Source: Chloroflexi bacterium TSY
Lineage (GTDB): Bacteria > Chloroflexota > Anaerolineae > Caldilineales > Caldilineaceae
Length of the DNA: 64,000 nucleotides
Direction of reading: 5' to 3'
Assembly (NCBI GenBank): GCA_019217005.1
Contig: JAHBNG010000012.1
Span: 62,001-126,000, forward strand
This document shows, in pieces, positions 36,985-48,381 of the stretch. The number at the start of each line of letters is the position of its first letter. The first letter of the stretch is position 1. Under the pieces are notes generated by a model. It ran no database searches and was not told the origin of the DNA. It saw nothing but the letters and a program-made list of their open reading frames with translations. The translations under genes and the position numbers were made by a program.

Positions 36985-37789
36985 TCAGTATACAGGTTGT
37001 GGAGATATTCGGGAAGTAATCGAAGAGACGAGATGTGGATGAGCGGCAATAATTGGTTGTGGAGTTACTCGTCCATCCAGGAGTGCAAGATAGTCAATGG
37101 GCTGTCCATCCAGATAACACAGCGCACCGCCAGCACTGTGGATAATCGCCGCACCGGCAACGAGATCCCAGATACGTGCTTTGGCGGCAAACGTGGCAAT
37201 TGCAATACCACGAGCTGTCGAAGCCAAATTGGCCCCTATGCTGCCAAGTGCGCGTGTATTGCGAATCTGTATAGCGAAATCTGCATGAGCGGTTGCATTA
37301 ATGGCGAGAAATCGTTTGGGTGCCCACTGTGTACAGACTGAATCCTGTAAGCGTAAACCATCAAAATAGATCTCTTCTGGATTAACCGCATACGTAAGTT
37401 CACCGGTTAATGGCATATAGAAAACCTAGTTTGGGAAATCCTTCACATAACAAGCCAACAGAAATGCCCCAGCCGGGTAAACCTAATGAGAAAACCGTCG
37501 TTCCATCGAGCGGATCGATCACCCATACCGCGGAGGACCTTTTCTTGGTGACGTTCCCAACACCTTCTTCCCCAATTAGATTCTGGTGCGGGAATGCACT
37601 GCGCAGCTTCGTGCTTAGAAAATCCTCAATTTCTAGATCCGCGGCTGTTAATAAAGTTTGATCAGCCTTTATTTGTGTCTCAACTTTTCGAAAGTAATTG
37701 AGCGATATTTGTCCAGCTTGTTTGAGCCATGAAACAATTTCGTCGATCTGGTCGACATTATTAATACAAGCAGTTGCTGTAAAACACAT
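36985..37789 (-). pseudogene. Inositol-monophosphatase-family protein, single frameshift
   Basis: Two overlapping frames make one IMPase-family protein of about 268 aa. The N-terminal part (37789-37400) contains LIGEEGVGN and VWVIDPLDGTTVF, the metal-binding motifs (Glu; D-P-L-D-G-T). The C-terminal part (to 36985) contains KARIWDLVAGAAIIHSAGG, the W-D motif. The switch falls near 37415, where the frame moves from GFLYAINR to YMPLTGELTYAV, consistent with one extra base. The family dephosphorylates inositol phosphate, fructose bisphosphate or PAP. It may be a real pseudogene or a sequencing error. Confidence 0.75.
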
Positions 37790-38273
37790 GAAAGAACCCT
37801 TTATCTATACGGCATGCACTTGACATGCGTGCTTAAATTTCGTATCAGCCTAGCACTGGTTTCTATCGAAAACCTGTCGGATGACTGAATAGTTTCTGTC
37901 TATTTGCTGAAAATCCCTTTATTTTTCGACGCGAATGGACTAAAATTCACATTTGAACCATTGGGATTATATAGTATCACTGCACCGGAAATCAGCATTT
38001 CTATTCTGGACAACTAGGTTCTGTTAACATTTAGAGTGCGCCCACAGAGCGTTGGTTGCGCTGAGCGTTACTTTTCCTCGAGAGGTTGTGGTGCTACACA
38101 CCCACTTCGTGAGCAAATGTCAACAGCTCCTAATATAAAAAGTCCCAAATATTATAAACAATCCATAGACAATAATAGACGATCATTAATTGTTCATTAT
38201 TGCGGTACAGATAGCGCAGCAACAGCGACGGTTTAATTTCCGAGCATCGACAAAACCTTGTCGACACATTTTG
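37790..38273. other. Intergenic region upstream of the STAND locus
   Basis: Divergent promoter space between the IMPase-like gene (minus) and the ATPase-wHTH gene (plus). A/T-rich, with no supportable coding frame. Confidence 0.4.
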
Positions 38274-38350
38274 GTGGTATACCACAAATTGTGTAAAAGT
38301 GACCTGGCTCCTCAGAGAGGGACAAATTTACATACAATTTGGGATACCCC
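38274..38350. promoter_or_regulatory. 77-bp inverted-repeat element, copy iii
   Basis: The left arm GTGGTATACCACAAATTGTG and right arm ACATACAATTTGGGATACCCC-like sequence are inverted. The left arm itself contains the palindrome GTGGTATACCAC, of the size and symmetry of GntR-family operators. It ends 20 bp before the ATG of the ATPase-wHTH gene. Confidence 0.65.
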
Positions 38351-38370
38351 TACATTTAATTTAAAGGCCT

Positions 38371-39831
38371 ATGTCAAAAAAACATAATTGGATGCGGTTC
38401 CCTGCAACATACCGTCAGAAGGAAGTTAAAATCATCAGCCACTGGATTACAAGCGGCGTTAGCGGATGTGTTGTCGGGTTGTCCGAATCGGGACGCACGA
38501 ATTTACTTGGTTTTCTGTGTAATCGTCTGGATGTATTGGAGAGATGTCTGACCGATCAAACAAAACGTATCATGTTGATTCCGGTCGATATCTATAATCT
38601 GCCTAACAATGACCTTTCTTCACTATACCGCACGATTCTGCACGCTTTCTATTGGCGACGAGACGAGTTTGGTGAAGAGGGCTTGCAGCAGGCGGCTTAC
38701 GATCTGTATATCGAAAACCGGGCAGCAACGGATCCGTTTTTGCCACAGATGGCTTTATATGATCTGTTGCGGCTCTTTGAAGAGGCTGAGATCCAGGTTG
38801 TCCTGGTCTTGAACCGCTTTGACCGCTTTTGCGAAACAGCAACGCCTCAAATGCTCAATACCTTGCGTGGTTTGCGCGATACCTTCAGGGGAACGCTTTC
38901 CTACATCGTCGGTATGTTGCAAGAAGCTAGATATTTATCAGAACCAACCGATCTGGGAGATATGTACGACATTCTTGATAGGCACGTCTGTTGGATAGGT
39001 GCAATGAGCGATGTTGATGCAGATGAAATGCTAACGAGAGATGTTTTGCCCAAGAGCATGACACTGAATCATAAAGAGCGTGAGAGTATTTTACGCTTGA
39101 GCGGTAATTTTCCTGGACTCATCAAAACCGTTGGGCTTTGGTGGTTGCGACGGAGACCCGGAATAACCTCTCCACAAAATCTGACAGAGCGATTGCTCTC
39201 TGAGAATAGCATCCAGTACCGCGTCGAGCGCCTGTGGGATAGTTTGACCCAAGAGGAACAGTTGACGCTATCGGAGGTGCAAAAATTGGAATCTAAACTG
39301 CCTTTTCTACCACAAGCCCAAGATGCAATTGGAGGATTATCTAAGCAGACAATCACATTGATTGAGGGATTGGTCAAGCAACACAAACATTCACTTTGGC
39401 AGTTGGCTGACAAAGGACTCTGTGTTCAGATAAATTATCAGGATGGTCCGGCGTGGGTGATTAATGGTGCACTGCTGTCGGCATATGTAGCAAATGCTCA
39501 AGGACGTGCTCGAGGACGAGTCTGGCTGGATGAATCAGCAAGCCAAATATACCAGGGACGTAATCCGATTGAAGAATTGACGGCCCTAGAACATGGCATT
39601 CTTTCCTTCCTGATCGGAAATCCAAGGATGCGCCACACCAATGACGATATTATTGATCACGCTTGGCCGGACGAGGAACGACGTGAAGGCATAACGACCA
39701 ATGCATTACAGGTTCACATATCTAGTATTCGTAAAAAGATAGAACCGAATCCAGCCCGTCCCCATTACTTATTGACGTGGCGGGGAAATCCAGGTGGATA
39801 CCAGTTCTTTCCCGAAGGCAAGCCAGGATAG
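38371..39831 (+). CDS. AAA/STAND-like ATPase with C-terminal OmpR-type winged helix
   Basis: 486 aa. Residues about 10-240 form a P-loop NTPase: GCVVGLSESGRTNLLGFL is a Walker A in which the usual Lys is Arg (GRT), and VVLVLNRFDRF is a Walker B-like strand. Residues about 240-380 are helical. The last ~95 residues are an OmpR/PhoB-type winged helix: ELTALEHGILSFLIGNPR, TTNALQVHISSIRKKIEP, and HYLLTWRGNPGGYQFFPEG. The order (ATPase then DNA-binding tail) and the following gene point to a regulatory partner in a STAND-type signalling or conflict system. TTAAAGGCCT precedes the ATG. Intact in this window. Confidence 0.75.
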   Translation: MSKKHNWMRFPATYRQKEVKIISHWITSGVSGCVVGLSESGRTNLLGFLCNRLDVLERCLTDQTKRIMLIPVDIYNLPNNDLSSLYRTILHAFYWRRDEFGEEGLQQAAYDLYIENRAATDPFLPQMALYDLLRLFEEAEIQVVLVLNRFDRFCETATPQMLNTLRGLRDTFRGTLSYIVGMLQEARYLSEPTDLGDMYDILDRHVCWIGAMSDVDADEMLTRDVLPKSMTLNHKERESILRLSGNFPGLIKTVGLWWLRRRPGITSPQNLTERLLSENSIQYRVERLWDSLTQEEQLTLSEVQKLESKLPFLPQAQDAIGGLSKQTITLIEGLVKQHKHSLWQLADKGLCVQINYQDGPAWVINGALLSAYVANAQGRARGRVWLDESASQIYQGRNPIEELTALEHGILSFLIGNPRMRHTNDDIIDHAWPDEERREGITTNALQVHISSIRKKIEPNPARPHYLLTWRGNPGGYQFFPEGKPG

Positions 39832-39859
39832 AGAGATATTAAGGATACTGAGCATGGCC

Positions 39860-39924
39860 ATAAATTAAAAATAAATTTGTCGCTTCTACCCGAGTAAAAT
39901 GCCCAAATTTATTTTTAATTTATA
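39860..39924. repeat. A/T-rich inverted repeat, copy 2
   Basis: ATAAATTAAAAATAAATTTG and CAAATTTATTTTTAATTTAT are perfect inverse arms around a 25-nt spacer containing CTTCTACCCGAGTAAAAT. It is located between the two genes of the STAND locus. The related copy is at 36910. Confidence 0.7.
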
Positions 39925-41989
39925 AGCTCGTGCGGTAGAAATAGATGTAAAAGGAACACCCCGATGACACCCGAGATTGAAAATCCTGCACAACTAGAGC
40001 TTTCTACTGACATTCGACAGGTGCTTAGCCAGATGTTTTCTAACTATGGACGCATTATTCTGCAAAAGGAATTCAAACGTGGTCTGAGCGGTGGGCACGT
40101 TTTCGAAATTAAGCCCATTAAAGCGGATAGTACCCCAGAACTCCCGGTTGTTGTCAAACTGTCAACTGTTAGTCAGATTCAGAAGGAGTGGCAGGCATTC
40201 GATGAACATATACGACGCCGTGTTCTTGACATTCCAAATGTGTTTGATGCCCCGTCCTGCTTCCCGATATGGGGTGGGGCGGTATCTGCTATAGCTTAAC
40301 TGGTGGCGGTATTCTTGACGTTCAAAGTTTGGTCGACTACTGTAGTACAGAAGCTGTCTCAGCCGGACAGATCACGAAGATCACCAATCAACTGTTGAAT
40401 GTGATGCGTCCGCTTTGGAGTTGGATCCATGAAGAGCGGTCAATTACACTGCGCAATAGTTATGGGCATTTGCTGCCTGTCAATTTACTCATCCAGCATG
40501 AACCATCAGCCTCCGATGAGCCTGTCCGTATGATCACGCCAACGTCGCTTCCAGATGGGGCTTTGCAGCCTGGAGAACGGGTACGAATCTGTGGTTTTGC
40601 AGTCAGCAAAGCCAATCGTCAGACAAAAACCATGACATTGCGTTGCCCAGACGCCAATGGGTCGACATCCCCCTACTATATTCGCTGTCGCTCGCCACTT
40701 GTTGATCGGATGGCCTCCTATCATGTTAACGAAATTAGTGCTGCGATCGAAGGAACAGTCATCGAAACTCGTCACAGCCGTCTTCGAGACGAAGTAGTGC
40801 GAGTATTTGGCCCGGATGCATTCGATCCAGATGCCGAGACTCTGCCCTCTCCTTCGCCCTACGAAGTAGATTTGCCGAATCCGCTGGCGACGTTTGAGGA
40901 TGTTTTGAATCAGACAGTTAACGTGAACATTACGTCAATTCATGGGGATTTTAATCTGGAAAATATTTTGACTACCCCCGAAACGGGCAGTGTCCATGTG
41001 ATCGACTTTTCAGATGCCCGGTCAGATCACGTGCTTCATGATTTGTTACGCCTCGAAGCGGAAATGATCATACAGGTGATACCGAAGATTTTAAATCGGC
41101 ATCAGCTACCATTGTTCCCAACGCTTGCCAGCATTTTCTGGCATTTGCACTACCATTTGTCCAATGAGCGGAATCCTCAAACCGAGAGCATACCTGCCAT
41201 GCTGAAAAAATCATGGATGGCTTTAGTGGCAATCCGGCGTCATGCACGGTTCTATTTGTACGACTCAAATGATGTGTCTGAATATTATCGCGGACTTTTT
41301 CTCTATTTGCTTGGCTATCTCAAATATAAAAACCTGGATGACCATTGTGCCAGTCCATTGACCAAAAAGATGGCGTTTTGGGGGGCATCTCTCATTCAAT
41401 ATTACCTGAATGAACTGGAGGCTGGTCGACAGGTGCCGCCTCAAGAACTTGAGCCAATCGACTTTATCGCCAAAGATACAATGGATGCTGCGCACCGACA
41501 GAATGGCACAAATGATCACAACCCAACGAAAGACAATAGACCTGAAAACAACGCGCGCCCCCTCGCCACAGCAAAAACTGGTGAAACAAACAATAGTCCG
41601 TCATATGTGGATACCCTTTATAATGTAAATATGTTGACTGGGCGGAGTAAAAATGGTCACGGGGCTGGAGATAACATCCATGAGGACACCGGCAGTGGAA
41701 TTCGTAATAAACATGAGGGGCTCAGGGATAAAAATGATGGTACGAGTCGCAACGGCGCTACACCCACTGAGCACCTTCAATCGGCCGAACAACGATTGAA
41801 GAGATTGACCGTGGATCGGGTTCCATCCCGTACACAGATTCCTGTTTACTCTCACATGCCACTCAGCGCCAATCTAAACTTTGTTGGTCGTCAGCAAGAT
41901 CTACTCCAGATCGCACGGTTCTTTAAATCTAACATGGATGCGAGGAACGATGGCGTCAAAACAGTTGCCGTTACTGGAACTGGTGGTCT

Positions 41990-43258
41990 CAGTAGATCCA
42001 AATTTCAAGTAAAAAGTTGAAATTAGAGAGAAAAAGTGTAATCTATGCTGCACCTTAAATAGTGAAAAGGAGCAGAGAGATGGCCCAACAAACAAAGCTA
42101 AAGTTAACAGACAGAGATAGTCGCAATGAAGCGGTAGAGAGATTGAACAGATATCTACCGCTAGAAATATCGGGATATGAATGTACGCTCGAAAAGGGAT
42201 TTGATGTGTTGGTGAAAGCAGCAGTGACGAGACAAACCATAGAAAGTGTGTAAAGACCTGCCAGAAATGGTTGATGGTGAAACGATCCGTAGCTATCTGA
42301 AGGAGCAGGTAAGAGTAGATGACTTGCAGAATTTGGAGCGACAAGTCAACCAAGCCCTGGTAGCCGGATTGCCAGGTCGGCTGATGAAAACAAAGCTAGA
42401 AATCGCAATAGACTTTCACGATGAACCCTTCTACGGCAAGAGTCCAGAACTCCTCGAGCTGACCTGCCGTGGTGAAGCAGAGAAAGGCACAACCCGATTC
42501 TTTCGAGTAGCCACAGCCTACGTCATATTTAAGGATGTGCGGGTGACGTTGAGTATTCTGTTCGTCCGTCCCGAAGATAAAACAGCTGATATCGTGACCT
42601 CATTGTTGCGTCGTTTGCGCATTTTAGGGCTGAAAGTACGCCGTTTATACCTGGATAAAGGGTTTTGTTCGAGTCCAGTTCTAGAGTCCATAAAACAAAG
42701 CGGTTGGCCTGCCATCATCGCCTGTTCCATTCGCGGGAAGACAGGAGGAACCCGAGGACTTTGTCAAGGGAACAAGAGCTATTCTACCCAGCATACCTTT
42801 GAAAGTGCGCAATACGGTTCCTTCACGGCTCCTGTTGCCATTGTGCGAACCTATACTTCTCAAACGCAGCAAACAAGCAAAGCGACGCGCAACTTGTTTA
42901 TGTCGTCTTGAACTGCTCCTTCAATCCCAGAACTGTTCGCAAACTCTACCGCAAACGCTTTGGCATCGAAACCAGCTATCGCTGTATGCGCAAAGTTCGC
43001 GCTTGGACTACCTCCCGCAATGGCGCTCTCCGCTTCTTGCTCATCAGCCTGGGCTTTATTCTTGTCAACTTCTGGATAGAGCTACGCCATCGCTTCTGCC
43101 AACTCAAATGCCAAGGACGGCGACAAATCGATACCACTCGTTTTGAGCTGCCACGCTTTTCTTCTTTTCTTAACCGAGCTATCGAAAATATCTATGGGGT
43201 TGTTTCTATCATTTTCTCTCTTGTTGACCCCCTTGGTATCTGATTTTTGGATCTACTG
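41990..43258 (+). mobile_element. ISH3-like insertion sequence with CAGTAGATCC ends
   Basis: The 1,269-bp element starts CAGTAGATCCAAATTTC and ends TTTTTGGATCTACTG. It is flanked by GGTCT (41985) and GATCT (43259), a 5-bp duplication with one change. Excision restores the P-loop codons GGT GGT CTA GGT AAA of the host gene. Its termini match those of the miniature elements at 8693, 9072, 34974, 53559, 23971 and 46584. Confidence 0.8.
42080..43243 (+). pseudogene. ISH3-like DDE transposase, frameshifted
   Basis: Catalytic segments: KLEIAIDFHDEPFYGKSPEL (first Asp), VRRLYLDKGFCSSPVLESIK (second Asp) and YRKRFGIETSYRCMRKVRAW (Glu). This is the ISH3 pattern of IDFHD, LDKGF and Y--RFGIE motifs. 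One frameshift lies near 42250 (after TIESV) and another near 42905 (before VVLNCSFNPRTV). Each could be repaired by one base, so decay is recent. AAAAGGAGCAGAGAG precedes the ATG. Confidence 0.75.
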
Positions 43259-43489
43259 GATCTAGGTAAAACACAATTAGCCAGTGAATTTGTTCACCGA
43301 TACGGGCAATTCTTTGCTGGCGGCGTCTTTTGGTTAAGCTTTGCCGATCCCCATGCGATTGCGGGTGAGATTGCTGCCTGTGGCGGTATGGGGCGGCTCG
43401 ACCTGCGATCTGACTTTGCTGACTTATCATTAGATGAACAGGTGAGGCTTGTGCAAGCAGCATGGCAGGAACCAACGCCACGTCTACTA

Positions 43490-44912
43490 CCTTATTTTTG
43501 CGCAATGAGAGCGTGATTCTATTCGTTCATGCAACTAGAGGGGGTTTCTAATCGGCCTCTAGATAGGATTTCAAGCAAATCAGAAGGTCACGAGAATAAG
43601 GATGTGAACTTAGCAGGTCAATCCGTGAAAGTGAGCCGTTCTGAAAAGAGAGAAAACCAGGTATTTGTAATAGATCTCGAACAATTCGTTTCTGCCGGAA
43701 AGGTTCAAATCTAGTATCCACGAGAGCTTGCTGATGGAAATGGCCTATCAAATTATGCGCCAAATCAGCCAAAAGGATAAGAGATTTTTGAGCTAGAAAT
43801 AGGGTCTTGCGACGAGAAGCTAAGTGTAACCCCATTTTATCATTACGGAATTGTTCGATTTCAGCCGCACCTCGATTGTCATAATATGAAATGAAGTGAC
43901 GCTTGGATGGCAATTTGATGGTCGAAATGTAGTAACTGACACAAATTTGCTCGTTTTCACTCTTTTTTGAGAAAATGCGTACAGGGCGATTAAACTTGAT
44001 AGGGATGGAATTTCAGCCAGAAAGACGTCACCGCAAGGATCCCATCGAGTCACCTGTTGCGCCCACAGATGGGCACGACGGTTGGAGTTGCCCTTCATCA
44101 TAAATTGATAGTTGCGGTTGAGCAGCCACCGAATATTTTCTTCACTACCTGCACCGCCATCGGTGCGCCAGACGACTCGCTCGCGTTTTTTCTCGTCTAA
44201 CTCTAATGAACTTTCCGTGGCAAGCACGGCTGGCTGAAACGATGGAGCTGTATGCTGACTCCCTGGATAGAGGTCTGACCAAACCGTTTCATGGTATTTA
44301 ACCGAACTTACACGGACCAATTGGCGTCCCGTTGCGTTTTTTTGCCGCATGGTAATCCGGATAGGTCAAAGTCTAACCACAAGAACCCTCGCCAATCGTG
44401 GTTGTGTATTTGGCTTAGAGGCTTGCAGATTTCGCTGACCGCACTCTACCGATATTCATTAGAGTTAGGGCGTCTAATGTACGAGACATATTTGATTGCT
44501 CACTAAGCTGCTCCATCCCATAAATTTCGCAAGGAGTCTTTCTGGTCTGACCTTTGTATTGAACTCAGTCAGCGTTGCGCAACCACATAATATGCTAACC
44601 AGCACCTGTTCCAACTTACTTGCTGGTGTATATTCATACGTTTTGACCGGTATTTCGATCTTCTTCAACGCAGTTAGCACTTTCTCTTGATGGTAGTGTG
44701 CCAGCAACGCAGCTAATGGTGCATACTGAGTATTGCTGATCTCGTTCGTTAGTCCGAATTCTATTGCCATGAATGCCTCCTTGGATCGGGTATCTCTAAT
44801 GAATTTCTTTGAGGCTATCCTTTTTTCGGCATTTTGACGAATTTGATCGAATAGAATCAGGCTCTTATTGCGTCAACGAATAGAATTCCCTTCCCGTTGC
44901 GCAAAAATAAGG
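43490..44912 (-). mobile_element. IS1380-like insertion sequence, copy 1
   Basis: The 1,423-bp element has 16-bp terminal inverted repeats CCTTATTTTTGCGCAA/TTGCGCAAAAATAAGG. Flanked by TACTA at 43485-43489 and 44913-44917; removal restores PRLLIFDNCEDPE of the host gene. A second copy in the same orientation starts at 62699. Confidence 0.85.
43548..44770 (-). pseudogene. IS1380-like transposase, frameshifted (copy 1)
   Basis: The N-terminal part from the ATG at 44770 has LVSILCGCATLTEFNTKVRP, typical of IS1380-type transposases. The core has GFLWLDFDLSGLPCGKKA (first Asp), RVVWRTDGGAGSEENIRWLL (second) and SYYDNRGAAEIEQFRNDKMG (Glu), then LILLADLAHNLIGHF. Frames break near 44510, 44420 and 43990. 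The -1 change after LTLMNIGRV also occurs in copy 2. Confidence 0.75.
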
Positions 44913-46583
44913 TACTAATCTTTGATAACTGTGAGGATCCTGAATTGGTCGATCGATGGCGTCCAACGATAGGCGGCTGCTGTGTGCTGGTCACAGCCCG
45001 TCGTGCTGAGTGGGATCACCGTTTGGGTATCAAGACTTGGGCATTAGATGTCCTTGATCGGACAGAGAGTCTTGAATTGTTACAGAATCTCTATCCAGAT
45101 GCTTCGAGCGGAACGCTACACGCTATTGCTGATGAGTTGGGCGATCTGCCTTTAGCATTGGATCTGGCAGGTCGGTATTTGCAACGCTATCGATACGAAG
45201 TATCACCAGAACAATACCTTGATCAATTACGCATGCTGCCACCGCTACAACATGAATCGTTACACAGTATGCGGAGCATTCTACCTACGGGGCATATTCA
45301 GAATGTTGCGCGCACCATTGCCCTGAGCTACGATCAATTAGATGAGAGAGTTCCCGTTGATGCCTGAGCGTTGGCGTTGCTAGCCCGTGCGGCCTGCCTG
45401 GCACCTGGGGAACCGATCCCACGCCATCTGCTGCGACGGACGCTTCAGTTGGCTGATGACGATTTGGGAACAAGAGAGCGAGTGGCAGATGCCATGTTTC
45501 GTCTTGTTGAATTGGGATTGATGCACGCAGAGGCGAATGGGACCTTTCGTGTTCATCGACTGATTGTAAGCTTCGTACAGAATGCGTCATCTACGATGCG
45601 AGTCGGTGCACAAGAAGCGGTCGAGACAGTATTATTGGCCGAGACAGAACGGATTAATGAAATCCGCATCCCTAGCCCTTTGCGAGAGTTGCATGGACAT
45701 CTGCGGATGGTAACGACCATTGCTCGCAGTCGCAACGATGAACTCTCTGCGCGCCTTAATCATGCGATGGGTGAACATCTATGGCAGATCGGCGACTATC
45801 GCGAAAGTCTGAGTTGTCTCGAATATACTGTTGCTGTCCGCAAAAAAATTTTGGGGGAGCTTCATCACGAGACGGCTCGCAGCTTAACAGACTTGGGGTT
45901 GCAATATGCTTCACAAGGTGAATGGGTAAAAGCAGAGGCACTCTATCAACAAGCACTGGCGATTCAGAGGCAACTCTTTGCAGAAGGCACCCTAGATACA
46001 GCTTATACGCTCAACAATCTTGGCATTGCAACCCACATGCGACGGGCATTTCAGGAAGCAGAATGTTTTCATGAAGAAGCGCTCCAGATCAGGCGGCGAA
46101 TTCAGGGGAATGATTCGACACTTGTTGCCGAGAGTATTAGCAACTTGGCCTATCTGTGCTTTGTACAGAGCGATCTTGTAAATGCTCGCTCATATCTTGA
46201 ACAAGCGCTTGCCATTCGTGAATCAGCACTGGGAGAAGAGCATCCAGATACTGCACGAACGCTCAATAATCTGGGAGAAGTCTATTTGACCCAGCAAGAC
46301 TATGATGCAGCGGAAAATGTATTTCAGCGTGGTCTGACGATACGTCGGAAGGTTTTGGGGACAGAGCACCCTGATTTGGCCCACAGTTTATGTAGCTTAG
46401 GAGCTCTTTACAAAGAAAAAGGCCAGAGGGTTGCGGCAAAAAATCAGTATCAATCTGCCCTGAGTATCCGACAAAAAGCCTTGGGAAACGAACATCCGGA
46501 CACACTTGCGGTTTCTGACTTGATTCAGGAACTTGAATCAGAAACGGATACTTAATATAGGAGATGCCTCATCAAATCATACT

Positions 46584-46645
46584 CAGTAGATCGCAATCGT
46601 TAGATTCTTCGCTTCGCTCGAGAATGATACGATTGCGGTCTACTG
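46584..46645. mobile_element. 62-bp palindromic miniature element, copy 2
   Basis: CAGTAGATCGCAATCGT pairs with ACGATTGCGGTCTACTG. Flanked by ATACT at 46579-46583 and 46646-46650. It lies just downstream of the TPR gene stop. Confidence 0.75.
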
Positions 46646-46741
46646 ATACTTTTTACATCCGGTAAAGTAGCCTTCTGTATATTGGTGCAATATACTTGAG
46701 GAAGTGCATTGCACCAATGCGTGGCCTATTGAAAATTGGAA

Positions 46742-47134
46742 TCAAATCCCACTACCCCATTCTCGCTTCGGAGCCATGCGGCAATAGACATTTTCATCCC
46801 CATTTTTGATCAGAGGGATCTCTTGGATACAGTAGAGACGTCGAAAAACGCCATTATAGAGATCTAAATGCTTATTCATGGCTGGAGCATTTGTGACAGC
46901 AGCGACCCATCCAAATCCATCTCCCGACACCTCGTGCGTATATGGAAATGCATGACAGTAAACAAATCCGACATCGTTTGCGCGCAGGGCCGGATCAATT
47001 GGCAGAGCGCCCATTCCTTCTGCACACACCTTGTCGTCCCACCCAAAGAGTTCGGTGGCAAGCTTGCGAGCATTTATTCGATCTCCATCCGACAGCCAAT
47101 GGCTCTGATTATACACACCAACAAATAGAGTCAT
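46742..47134 (-). CDS. Hypothetical protein
   Basis: 130 aa, no signal peptide, no membrane segment. Contains FVGVYNQSHWLSDGDRINAR, KLATELFGWDDKVC and three further Cys. I do not recognise a family. Codon use looks genuine and the ATG has GACGAGGAGCGA upstream. It is isolated, convergent with the TPR gene, with repeats on the far side. It could be a full short gene or a surviving piece of a longer one. Confidence 0.5.
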   Translation of the reverse strand: MTLFVGVYNQSHWLSDGDRINARKLATELFGWDDKVCAEGMGALPIDPALRANDVGFVYCHAFPYTHEVSGDGFGWVAAVTNAPAMNKHLDLYNGVFRRLYCIQEIPLIKNGDENVYCRMAPKREWGSGI

Positions 47135-47333
47135 TCGCTCCTCGTCTCCACCTGCCGGTAGTCCAATCTGTCAAAGGGTCTCATCTTGTTGATTCATCAT
47201 TGTTGACCTCCTATATAAACCAATTTATCGCTTTCTAGTGTATCACTTTTATTGGGCGATATCCTGTTCAATGACTGAAGATGTCCTGAGTGTCTACCCA
47301 ATATCTAGCACACCGTCACCCCAGCATAACAGA

Positions 47334-47638
47334 TTAGAGACGACTAAATCGTAGGTCACTTCTCTGAAGTGACAGGCATCAAGAATCCTGAATCTCCACT
47401 TGGAATCGGTCGCCCTCTTGCCGCTTGTCCCGCCGGAGACAGGACCTACGGTAACCGTTCATGATTGCGGTGACAGTATGCCAATGCAACGTCATCGATT
47501 TTGTATCAAGGAAGAGATGGCTAAATCGTAGGTCACTTCTCTGAAGTGACAGGCTATCAAGAATCCTGAATTTCCACTTGATACCGGTCGCTCTCTTGTC
47601 GCTTGTCCCGCGGGAGACGGGACCTACGGTAACCGTTC
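47334..47638. repeat. Two copies of a ~115-bp CGTAGGTC...GACCTACG repeat
   Basis: Copies at about 47340-47459 and 47517-47638 each run CTAAATCGTAGGTCACTTCT, then CTGAAGTGACAGGC, then a middle block, and end GGACCTACGGTAACCGTTC. CGTAGGTC and GACCTACG are inverted ends, and CACTTCTCTGAAGTG is a nested hairpin. The rest of 47135-47769 has no gene; a further inverted repeat (ACTCAGAT...ATCTGAGTA) is at 47681-47736. Confidence 0.65.
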
Positions 47639-48226
47639 TTTATTTCAATTGTAATGTGGGTAAATAACAAAAAATTTTATACTCAGATATCTCAGATCCT
47701 CTGGATTTATCTGAGTGAATCTGTGAAATCTGAGTACATTTATTTCTTACAACTTCCAAGGTGCACAGACTACGGCTGTGGTGTAACAGTGGGTGGCAAC
47801 AGAACCGTACCACCATCAGTCGCTGTAGATGCGGGAGTCTCAGTGGCAATAGGCTTGGGCGTAATCGTTGGCGTTGCTGTAAGCGTAGGCTGTGGAGGGA
47901 TCGTTGTAGTTGGTGATGGTCTCTCTAATGTTGGTGTTGACGTTTGTTTCGCAGGCAGTGTCGCAGTATGGGTCGGTGTTGATATCTCTACAGAAGTAGG
48001 ACTCTCTTCTGGCCCAACAACAATGGCTGGCGTTGGTGATGGTGTTGGTGTATGAAATTGCTTCACCGACACAACGGTTAACTGAAAGGGTATGCCATTC
48101 GAGTTTTCATTCTGAATCGTAACGTCACTTTGGATTGGAAACACACCTATATTTGTCTGCCAGTCGCCTGCATTATCTACTTTATCCGAATGGTTTATTT
48201 CAGAACCAATAAAACGAACAAAAGAG

Positions 48227-48381
48227 GGGGTGGTTCATTTTAGGCGGACAATTAGGTTTACATTTTTGCAAAGAGAAAAGATGTTTATATTTTCTACTTT
48301 GAGCCATGCTCAGGCAGAAAATGACCTCATATAGATTTTTATCTATGTATCAAAAGTGTAAACCTAATTCTGAACCACCCC
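48227..48381. mobile_element. 155-bp GGGGTGGTTCA element, copy b
   Basis: Flanked by CAAAAGAG at 48219-48226 and 48382-48389. Inserted in the PKD gene in the opposite orientation to copy a. Confidence 0.85.

Larger units (their letters stand above)
39964..46555 (+). pseudogene. APH-like domain + NB-ARC STAND NTPase + TPR protein, multiply disrupted
   Basis: Removing two IS and their duplications leaves about 3.9 kb (near 1,300 codons). Domain order: an aminoglycoside/choline-kinase-like fold with GGHVFEIKPIK, VVVKLS, the catalytic-loop motif HGDFNLENIL and VIDFSDAR; a low-complexity linker (about 41500-41760); an NB-ARC NTPase with VAVTGTGGL-GKTQLASEF (P-loop split by the ISH3-like element), PRLL-IFDNCEDPEL (Walker B split by the IS1380-like element) and LGDLPLALDLAGRYL (GLPLA-type motif); then a winged-helix region and about six TPRs (AEALYQQALAIQRQL; YLEQALAIRESALGEEHPDT). 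A frameshift near 40262 and a TGA at 45365 are further lesions. AAAAGGAACACCCCG precedes the ATG. Confidence 0.8.

Noticed and set aside
36985..37789. Programmed frameshifting in the IMPase-like gene
   Set aside because: No slippery sequence or stimulatory structure was evident at the junction; one inserted base is the simpler reading.
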